A DNA stretch of 64,000 nucleotides, taken from contig CAWAET010000005.1 in assembly GCA_963781065.1 (NCBI GenBank), positions 1-64,000 on the forward strand. Reading direction: 5' to 3'. Origin of the DNA: CALZJC01 sp963781065 (GTDB lineage Bacteria; Acidobacteriota; Thermoanaerobaculia; Multivoradales; JAHEKO01). The notes beneath the pieces are model-generated. The model saw only the letters and a program-made list of their open reading frames with translations. It was not told where the DNA came from and made no database searches. The stretch's first letter is position 1, and every line of letters begins with the position of its first letter. This document shows positions 54,501 through 64,000 of the stretch, in pieces. The position numbers and the translations under genes were made by a program.

Positions 54501-55904
54501 TCAGGCGCCGCCGTCGCGATCCGGCAGCTCGACCCGGCCGCGCGCCAGCAGCGCTTCGAACTCCTCGACCGGCTGCGGCCGGCCGGTGAGAAAGCCCTGC
54601 ACCACCTCGCAGCCCTCGGCGCGCAGGAGATCGAGCTGGCCCGGCTGTTCGACGCCCTCGGCGATGACGCCCAGCCCCAGGCTCTTGCCGAGCGCCAGCG
54701 TGGCGCGGACGATCATCGCGCCGTGGCGGCTCGTCGACGCCGCGGCGATGAACGAGCGGTCGATCTTGAGCACGTCGACCGGGAAGCGCAGCAGGTAGGT
54801 GAGCGACGAGAAGCCGGTGCCGAAGTCGTCGAGATGGACCTTGACCCCGCGCTCGCGCAGCCGCGACAGCGCCTTGGAGATGCGCTCGAAGTCCTCCAGC
54901 GCGATCGACTCGGTGATCTCCAGGTGCAGCCGCTCGGCGAGCAGGCCGTGGGCGTCGAGAGCCTCCTCGACCACCAACGCCAGGTCCTCCTCGCTGCGGA
55001 ACTGCCGCCCCGAGACGTTGACCGACACCGGCAGCCGCGCCAGGCCGGCCCGGTGCCAGGCGGCGTTCTGGCGGCAGACCTCGTCGATCAGCCAGCGCCC
55101 GAGCTCGGGCATCAGCCCCGTCTCCTCGGCCACCGGGATGAACTCGCCGGCGGAGATCAGGCCGCGCTGCGAGTGCGGCCAGCGCACCAGTGCCTCCATG
55201 CCGACGATGGCGCCGTCGGCGATCGCGACTTGCGGCTGGAAGTAGAGGCAGAGCGCCTCCTGCAGCAGGGCGTGGCGAAGCTCCTGTCCGAGGGCGGCGC
55301 GCCGCCGCCGGCCCAGCCCCATCTCGGCGGCATAGGCGCGGGCACAGTTGCCGCCCTGGGACCTGGCCGCCGCCAGCGCCGTCTCGGCGTTGTCGAGCAG
55401 CACCTCGGCCCCGTCGGCGTCGCGCGGGAAGACGCTGATCCCGGCGCTGACCGAGATCAGCATCTCGCGGCCCGCCACCTCGAATGGCGCGCGGATGCCG
55501 GCGATGAGGCGATCGGCCACCAGTCGGATGTCGGCCGCGGTCTCCACCCGGCCGACGATGAGGGTGAACTCGTCCTCGCCGGTGCGCGCCACCGAGTCGG
55601 CCTCGCGGATCTCCCTCGCCAGCCGCCGCGCCACCTCCTGCAGCAGCCGGTCGCCGCCGTCGTGGCCGAAGCTCTCGTTGATCGACTTGAGGTCGTCGAT
55701 GTCGCACAGGATGACGCCGACCAGCTCGCCGGCCCGGCGCGCCTGGGCGATCTGCTTCTCGAGCAGTTCGCGCAACAGCGGCCGGCCCGGCAGGCGGGTC
55801 AGCGGATCGTGTAGACCGGCTTCGTGCACTCCGCCCGGGCGCTCGGCCGCGGCCAGCCGTCCGGCGATCCGGTTCCACGATCCGCTGTTCGGCGGTCCGC
55901 TCAC
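54501..55904 (-). CDS. GGDEF-EAL c-di-GMP turnover protein
   Basis: This is a soluble protein of about 467 residues. The GGDEF domain (LHDPLTRLPGRPLLRELLEK, CDIDDLKSINESFGHDGGDR) has RTGEDEF at its active site, a one-residue variant of GGDEF that may still work. The EAL domain has MEALVRW as the signature, then VSVNVSGRQF, LEITESIAL and VHLDDFGTGFSSLTYLLRFP with its Asp-Asp metal pair, and VIAEGVEQ, so phosphodiesterase activity is likely. GTG 55904 is chosen because longer starts would overlap the divergent GGDEF gene. No sensor domain is seen N-terminally beyond about 30 residues. Confidence 0.85.
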   Translation of the reverse strand: MSGPPNSGSWNRIAGRLAAAERPGGVHEAGLHDPLTRLPGRPLLRELLEKQIAQARRAGELVGVILCDIDDLKSINESFGHDGGDRLLQEVARRLAREIREADSVARTGEDEFTLIVGRVETAADIRLVADRLIAGIRAPFEVAGREMLISVSAGISVFPRDADGAEVLLDNAETALAAARSQGGNCARAYAAEMGLGRRRRAALGQELRHALLQEALCLYFQPQVAIADGAIVGMEALVRWPHSQRGLISAGEFIPVAEETGLMPELGRWLIDEVCRQNAAWHRAGLARLPVSVNVSGRQFRSEEDLALVVEEALDAHGLLAERLHLEITESIALEDFERISKALSRLRERGVKVHLDDFGTGFSSLTYLLRFPVDVLKIDRSFIAAASTSRHGAMIVRATLALGKSLGLGVIAEGVEQPGQLDLLRAEGCEVVQGFLTGRPQPVEEFEALLARGRVELPDRDGGA

Positions 55905-55978
55905 AAGGCCCAGTATAGGCCGCGAAGGCCGCGATTCTGTGATAGAAAACCGCCTCAAACCACCCCCGGGGCACCTCC

Positions 55979-57439
55979 GTGCTCGAGCTGCCACAACTCC
56001 TGCTTCTCGTCCTTCTCGCGGCCGGCGCCGTGCTCTGCGTGGTGCTGGGCCTGGCGCTCGGGAGCGCGCGCCGCCAGCTGCGCGAGCAGGAGGGCCGCCA
56101 GGCCGAGCTCGAGGCCCGGGCGCGCAAGCTCGAGCAGCTGGCGGTCCCGAGCGACGTCCTGCGCTGGATCACCGACGACTTCCTGCGCTTCACCCGTCAG
56201 ATCCACGGCCCGGTCCGGGTGCGCGAGATCCCCGAGGTGCTCAAGAAGTTCATCGGCACCACCTTCGAGCCGACCGCCGGCGTCATCCTGATCCGGCGCA
56301 AGCCGGCGCTCTCCCAGCCGGAGCGCGAGAATCACATGGTGGTGGTCAGCGCCCCCGGCACCCGCATCGCCATCGGCAGCGTCATCGCCTTTGGCGAGGG
56401 CGACCTGGGCTACGTCGCCCAGAGCCGGCGGGCGATGGACCGCCGCGAGCTCGACCAGACGCCGTCGGCGGACGGCGACGCCGGAGAGATGGCCGGCTTC
56501 CGGCCCGATCTGGCGGCGCCCCTGGCGGTCGGCGGCAAGTCGCTCGGTGTGGTGGGGATCGCCGGCATCCGCCGCTCGCGCACGCGCTCCAAGGAGCTGC
56601 TCGACCTGATCGCCCAGACCGCCGCCCTGGCGCTCGAGAACAGCCTGGTGATGCACAAGATCCGCACCGCCGCCTCGGCCGACTCGCTGACCGGCATCTA
56701 CAACAAGGGCGCCCTGCTCCACCGGCTCGACGAGCTGATGGCCGAAGCGGAGCGGACCGGCGGCGAGCTGGCCGTCTTCCTGTTCGATCTCGACCACTTC
56801 AAGAGCTACAACGACAACAACGGCCACGTCGCCGGCGACGAGCTGCTGCGGCTGCTGACCAGCCTGATCTCCGAGGAGGTGCGGACCGACGACGTCTTCG
56901 GCCGTTTCGGCGGCGAGGAGTTCCTGCTGATCCTGCCGGGCCGCTCGGCGGGCGAGGCGGAGATGACCGCCGAGAAGCTGCTGCGGCTGGTGCGCAACCA
57001 CCGGTTCGACGGCGCCGGCAGCCAGCCGATGGGCAAGATCACCATCAGCGGCGGCGTGGCGGTATACCCCGGCCACGCCACCGACCGCCCGGGGCTGCTC
57101 CAGGCCGCCGACCGGGCCCTCTACCGTGCCAAGGAGCGGGGGCGCGACCGCGCCCTGATCGCCAGCGACCACGAAGACGAGGCGACGGCCGGCCCTGCCG
57201 GCGGCGACGAGGCCGCCTCGGCGGACGACTTGCAGCGGATCACCGGCATCGGCCCCACCTTCGAACAAGCGCTGCACGAGGTCGGCATCTCGACCTACCG
57301 CGCGATCGCCGGGCTCAACTGGACCCGGATGGTGCTGGTCGCGTCGCGTCTCAACACCTTTCCGGAGCGCATCGTCAAGGACCGCTGGCTGCAGCAGGCG
57401 CGCGAGCTGCACCGCCAGAAGTACGGCGAGAAGATCTAG
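55979..57439 (+). CDS. Membrane-anchored GAF-GGDEF diguanylate cyclase with C-terminal HhH domain
   Basis: This 486-residue protein has one N-terminal membrane helix (LLLLVLLAAGAVLCVVLGLA), a coiled segment, a GAF-like sensor (about 85-235), and a GGDEF domain. The GGDEF domain shows FLFDLDHFKSYNDNNGHVAG and an intact FGGEEF. The last 65 residues (LQRITGIGPTFEQALHEVGI, STYRAIAGLNWTRMVLVASR) form a helix-hairpin-helix domain of the kind found after ribosomal or NADH-dehydrogenase-associated proteins, which is unusual on a cyclase. The start is GTG 55979. It lies directly upstream of the two palindromes before PFOR and is divergent from the GGDEF/EAL gene. Confidence 0.8.
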   Translation: MLELPQLLLLVLLAAGAVLCVVLGLALGSARRQLREQEGRQAELEARARKLEQLAVPSDVLRWITDDFLRFTRQIHGPVRVREIPEVLKKFIGTTFEPTAGVILIRRKPALSQPERENHMVVVSAPGTRIAIGSVIAFGEGDLGYVAQSRRAMDRRELDQTPSADGDAGEMAGFRPDLAAPLAVGGKSLGVVGIAGIRRSRTRSKELLDLIAQTAALALENSLVMHKIRTAASADSLTGIYNKGALLHRLDELMAEAERTGGELAVFLFDLDHFKSYNDNNGHVAGDELLRLLTSLISEEVRTDDVFGRFGGEEFLLILPGRSAGEAEMTAEKLLRLVRNHRFDGAGSQPMGKITISGGVAVYPGHATDRPGLLQAADRALYRAKERGRDRALIASDHEDEATAGPAGGDEAASADDLQRITGIGPTFEQALHEVGISTYRAIAGLNWTRMVLVASRLNTFPERIVKDRWLQQARELHRQKYGEKI

Positions 57440-57449
57440 CCGGCCAAGC

Positions 57450-57465
57450 CCACCCTGCCGGGTGG
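57450..57465. promoter_or_regulatory. 16-bp palindromic operator candidate (PFOR, distal)
   Basis: CCACCC-TGCC-GGGTGG is a perfect inverted repeat starting 10 bp after the GGDEF-HhH stop. It is 45 bp upstream of a second copy, both before the PFOR gene. Confidence 0.55.
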
Positions 57466-57494
57466 CCGGTTGCGGCGGCGTTTGGTGCATAGTT

Positions 57495-57510
57495 CCACCC
57501 GCGAGGGTGG
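57495..57510. promoter_or_regulatory. 16-bp palindromic operator candidate (PFOR, proximal)
   Basis: CCACCC-GCGA-GGGTGG is a perfect inverted repeat 61 bp before the PFOR start. The 45-bp spacing to the distal copy (about four helical turns) would place two bound dimers on the same face of the DNA. Confidence 0.6.
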
Positions 57511-57570
57511 CGACGGGGTCATTGCGCCCGCCTACGATGAGTTCGCCCAAACGGGGGGAGGTTACAAGCA

Positions 57571-61217
<3,647 letters not shown>

Positions 61218-61230
61218 GAAGGAGAGCGTC

Positions 61231-62238
61231 ATGGATCTCTCGACCACCTATCTGGGGCTGGAGCTGCCCCACCCCTTCATGCCCGGCGCCTCGCCCCTGG
61301 CCGACGACCTCGACACCGTGCGCAAGCTCGAGGACGCCGGCGCCGCGGCGATCGTCATGCACTCGCTCTTCGAGGAGCAGCTGGCCCAGGAGCAGCTCGC
61401 CACCGACTGGCACATGGAGTCGCCGGCCGACTCGTTCGCCGAGGCCCTCTCCTACCTGCCGGACCCGGAGAGCTTCAAGCTCGGCCCGGACGAGTACCTG
61501 GAGCAGCTGCGCCGGGTCAAGGCGGCGGTGGCGGTGCCGGTCATCGGCTCGCTCAACGGCACCACCCTGGGCGGCTGGCTCGAGTACGCCCGGCTGATCG
61601 AGGAGGCCGGCGCCGACGCCCTCGAGCTCAACGTCTACCGGCTGGCGACCGATCCCGACGAGAGCAGCGAGACCATCGAGCGCCAGGCCCTCGACATGGT
61701 GCGGGCGGTGCGCGAGAGCGTCGAGATCCCGCTGGCGGTCAAGCTGTCGCCCTTCTACACCGCGCTGGCCAGCTTCGCCCGCCGCATGCAGGAGGCCGGC
61801 GCCGACGGCCTGGTGCTGTTCAACCGCTTCTACCAGGCCGACATCGACCTCGAGGAGCTCGAGGCGGTGCGCACCCTCAAGCTGTCCGACTCCTCCGAGC
61901 TGCTGCTGCGGCTGCGCTGGCTGGCCATCCTGTCGGGCCGGCTCGACATCTCGCTGGCCTCCTCCGGCGGCGTCCACACCGCCATCGACGCCATCAAGGC
62001 GACCCTGTGCGGCGCCGACGCCATCCAGGTCGTCTCCGCCCTGCTGCGCCACGGCCCCGAGCACCTGCGGGTGCTGCGCACAGACCTCGAGGCCTGGCTC
62101 GTCGAGCACGAGTACGAGAGCCTGACCCAGATGCGCGGCTCGATGAACCTCGAGCGCTGCCCCGACGCCGAGGCCTACGAGCGGGCCAACTACATGCACA
62201 TCCTGCAGGGGTATTCGGGGGAGCTGTCCTGGTCTTGA
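61231..62238 (+). CDS. Dihydroorotate-dehydrogenase-like FMN protein
   Basis: This is a 335-residue TIM-barrel flavoprotein (LSTTYLGLELPHPFMPGASP, VPVIGSLNGTTLGGWLEYAR, ALELNVYRLATDPD, LAVKLSPFYTALASFARRMQ, DISLASSGGVHTAIDAIKAT). Its motifs resemble class-1 dihydroorotate dehydrogenase, but the substrate-binding N-x-x-x-P-N segments are altered. Such PyrD-like proteins recur next to PFOR genes in many bacteria, where their role is unclear. It begins 13 bp after PFOR with an AAGGAGA site, so co-transcription is likely. The reading frame is intact. Confidence 0.75.
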   Translation: MDLSTTYLGLELPHPFMPGASPLADDLDTVRKLEDAGAAAIVMHSLFEEQLAQEQLATDWHMESPADSFAEALSYLPDPESFKLGPDEYLEQLRRVKAAVAVPVIGSLNGTTLGGWLEYARLIEEAGADALELNVYRLATDPDESSETIERQALDMVRAVRESVEIPLAVKLSPFYTALASFARRMQEAGADGLVLFNRFYQADIDLEELEAVRTLKLSDSSELLLRLRWLAILSGRLDISLASSGGVHTAIDAIKATLCGADAIQVVSALLRHGPEHLRVLRTDLEAWLVEHEYESLTQMRGSMNLERCPDAEAYERANYMHILQGYSGELSWS

Positions 62239-62329
62239 GCTCCCGCAACCGCCTGACGGGAACCCGGCAGCGGCCTTCCTGGGCGCCTGATCGGAGTCCC
62301 GAGTAGGCCATCGGCCCGCTTCTGATACC

Positions 62330-62345
62330 CTACCCCGGGGGGCAT
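62330..62345. promoter_or_regulatory. Degenerate copy of the 16-bp palindrome (SQR-like gene)
   Basis: CTACCC-CGGG-GGGCAT keeps the ACCC/GGG core but mismatches the outer half-site. It lies 157 bp before the SQR-like gene in a 263-bp gap with no gene. Confidence 0.3.
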
Positions 62346-62501
62346 GCCGCCCCGGAGCCTACCCAAAAGGTACGGCCGCCCGCCCCTCCAAGCGGTGACC
62401 GCGGGGCCGCCCCGGGGGACATTGCCACGGCCGGGCGGCAAGGCCAAGATATCGAACAGGAGGCGCCGAAGTAGACGAGAGGCGCCAGGGGGGACAAGGG
62501 A

Positions 62502-63755
62502 ATGAAGCATCTCATCGTCATCGGTGCCGGCACCGCCGGCACTACCGTCGCCAACCAGATGCGTGGCCGGCTGCCGCGCGACTGGTCGCTCACCATCATC
62601 GACCCGGAGCCCGGGCACCTGTTCCAACCGGACCTGATCTTCGTGCCGTTCGGCATGCAGCGCCCCGAGCGCACGGTGCGGCCGCGCCGCGACACCTTTC
62701 GCGGTGTCCGCTGGGTCGAGCGCGGCGTCGACTCGGTCGACACCGACGGCAAGCAGATCACCCTCGACAACGGCGATCGGCTGCGCTACGACCTGCTGGT
62801 GATCGCCACCGGCTCCGAGATCCGGCCCGAGGAGACCCCCGGCATGCTGGGTGACGAGTGGCAGCGGTCGATCTTCGACTACTACACCCTGGACGGGGCG
62901 ACCAAGCTGCGCGACGCCCTGGCGGCCTTCGACGGCGGCCGGCTGGCGATCAACATCGTCGAGATGCCGATCAAGTGCCCGGTGGCGCCGCTCGAGTTCG
63001 CCTTCCTGGCCGACAGCTACTTCACCGGCCGCGGCATCCGCGACCAGGTGGAGCTGGTCTACGTGACGCCGCTCGACGGCGCCTTCACCAAGCCGATCGC
63101 CTCGCGCGCGCTGGGCTCGATGCTGGAGCGCAAGGGCGTCACGGTGGAGGCCGAGTTCAACACCGGCGAGGTGGACGCCGAGCGCAAGGTGCTGCGCTCG
63201 TGGGACGAGCGCGAAGTGCCGTACGACCTGCTGGTCACCATCCCGACCCACATGGGGGCCCGTTTCATCGAGGCCTCGGGTCTGGGCGACGAGCTGGCCT
63301 TCGTGCCGACCGACAAGGCGACCCTGCTGGCCCAGGGCCACGACGACATCTTCGTCCTCGGCGACGCCACCAACCTGCCGACCTCGAAGGCCGGCTCGGT
63401 GGCCCACTTCCAGAGCGAGGTGGTGGTCGAGAACCTCGAGCGCGCGATCGCCGGCAAGAGCCTGGTCGAAGGCTTCGACGGCCACGCCAACTGCTTCATC
63501 GAGAGCGGCTTCGGCAAGGCGATGCTGATCGACTTCAACTACGACCAGGAGCCGCTGCCCGGGATCTACCCCTACCCCGTGGTGGGACCGTTCCCGCTGC
63601 TCAAGGAGAGCCGCCGCAACCACTGGGGCAAGCTCGCCTTCCGCTGGATCTACTGGAACTTCCTGCTCCCCGGGCGCCCGATCCCGGTGCCCAACCACAT
63701 GTCCATGGCCGGCAAGCGCCCGCCCGCCGCAACCGACAATCCTCTCGCCGCCTGA
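62502..63755 (+). CDS. Sulfide:quinone-oxidoreductase-like flavoprotein
   Basis: This is a 417-residue FAD protein of the SQR/FCSD family. The nucleotide sites are VIGAGTAGTTVANQM and LLVIATGSEIRPEETPGML, with IFVLGDATNLPTSKAGSVAH contacting FAD. The two Cys expected at the re-face sulfide site are present (Cys-159 in EMPIKCPVAPLEF and Cys-331 in GHANCFIESGFGKA). The C-terminal region (FRWIYWNFLLPGRPIPVPNH) is amphipathic and should bind the membrane. Sulfide or polysulfide oxidation to quinone is the best guess. Co-location with a DsrC-like gene 42 bp downstream supports a sulfur role. Confidence 0.8.
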   Translation: MKHLIVIGAGTAGTTVANQMRGRLPRDWSLTIIDPEPGHLFQPDLIFVPFGMQRPERTVRPRRDTFRGVRWVERGVDSVDTDGKQITLDNGDRLRYDLLVIATGSEIRPEETPGMLGDEWQRSIFDYYTLDGATKLRDALAAFDGGRLAINIVEMPIKCPVAPLEFAFLADSYFTGRGIRDQVELVYVTPLDGAFTKPIASRALGSMLERKGVTVEAEFNTGEVDAERKVLRSWDEREVPYDLLVTIPTHMGARFIEASGLGDELAFVPTDKATLLAQGHDDIFVLGDATNLPTSKAGSVAHFQSEVVVENLERAIAGKSLVEGFDGHANCFIESGFGKAMLIDFNYDQEPLPGIYPYPVVGPFPLLKESRRNHWGKLAFRWIYWNFLLPGRPIPVPNHMSMAGKRPPAATDNPLAA

Positions 63756-63797
63756 TCCACCCGGCGCGAGTCGAACCCGAGAGAGAAGGAGAGCCAC

Positions 63798-64000
63798 ATG
63801 CCCGCAAAGGAGTACGCCGGAACCACCGTCGAAGTCAACGACGAGGGATTCCTGCTCGACAGCACCAGCTGGACGCGCGAGATCGCCGAGGCCATCGCCG
63901 AGGAGATCGGCATCGCCCCGCTGAGCGACAAGCACTGGCAGGTGATCGAGTTCTGCCGCAAGGACGCCACCGAGCAGAAACAGCCCCCCGGGCTGCGCCG
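63798..64000 (+). CDS. DsrC/TusE-family sulfur-carrier protein, cut by window end
   Basis: The first 67 residues are visible (MPAKEYAGTTVEVNDEGFLL, then DSTSWTREIAEAIAEEIG and LSDKHWQVIEFCRKDATEQK). The D-x-x-G-F-L and L-x-x-x-H-W-x-V-I-x-F patterns are those of DsrC/TusE. The C-terminal swinging arm with its one or two redox Cys lies beyond the window, so DsrC cannot be told from TusE. ATG 63798 follows AAGGAGA. Its position after the SQR-like gene suggests a sulfur-relay or heterodisulfide-linked role. Confidence 0.8.
   Translation, partial: MPAKEYAGTTVEVNDEGFLLDSTSWTREIAEAIAEEIGIAPLSDKHWQVIEFCRKDATEQKQPPGLR

Overview
The window is about 70% G+C, gene-dense, and rich in CxxCH haem motifs, Tat-exported redox enzymes and c-di-GMP proteins. 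It looks like a chromosomal segment of an anaerobic or facultative, H2-using bacterium with extensive extracytoplasmic electron transfer. The style (high G+C, ATGA start/stop overlaps, TMTC-like TPR proteins, giant multihaem cytochromes) suggests Acidobacteriota or a neighbouring phylum, but no 16S or marker gene is present, so this is weakly supported.

Layout. 1-9.8 kb: a tightly overlapping operon of a PpiC/SurA foldase, a 26-haem and a 16-haem cytochrome, two beta-propeller (NHL-like) proteins and a 6-haem cytochrome, probably an envelope electron conduit. 9.8-14.2 kb: divergent SGNH-hydrolase/TPR and TMTC-like/TPR genes. 14.3-18.8 kb: a lipoprotein, a bd-like membrane cytochrome pair with a fused cytochrome c, a cytochrome c554-type protein and a flavin-reductase-like protein. 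18.8-23.9 kb: a mobile, repeat-rich island with an IS3 remnant, an intact REP-associated transposase plus two decayed copies, REP-like palindromes, and two tandem DUF1566/C-type-lectin-like genes whose 3' ends differ like variable regions of a diversity-generating retroelement. 23.9-28.6 kb: S41-like protease, ECF sigma factor with a probable membrane partner, small membrane proteins and a PIN/RHH pair. 28.8-40.1 kb: a Rieske protein and a Hyb-type membrane-bound [NiFe] uptake hydrogenase (hybOABC order) with maturation genes hybD, hypF, hypC, hypD, hypE. 40.2-46.5 kb: a phosphoesterase, a 33-haem giant cytochrome and a divergent OsmC protein. 46.5-54.4 kb: SDR-fusion protein, MFS exporter, Ni-type permease, hypB, hypA, universal stress protein and a gamma-family PLP enzyme. 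54.5-64 kb: GGDEF/EAL and GGDEF-HhH proteins, pyruvate:ferredoxin oxidoreductase, a PyrD-like protein, an SQR-like flavoprotein and the start of a DsrC-like protein.

How it fits together. Hydrogenase and PFOR feed electrons to quinone and ferredoxin pools. The membrane cytochromes and 6- to 33-haem proteins offer outlets. Two features unite the segment. First, a 16-bp palindrome (CCACCC-N4-GGGTGG) recurs upstream of the hydrogenase, hybD-hyp, cytochrome, OsmC, PLP-enzyme and PFOR units and looks like the operator of one regulon. Second, conserved genes (ppiC, bd-like subunit 2, hybOABC, hypC/D/E, PFOR) carry dozens of single-base indels that nearly all map to codon junctions or wobble positions. 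They are probably a sequence artefact, but they are strikingly non-random and break these reading frames as given.
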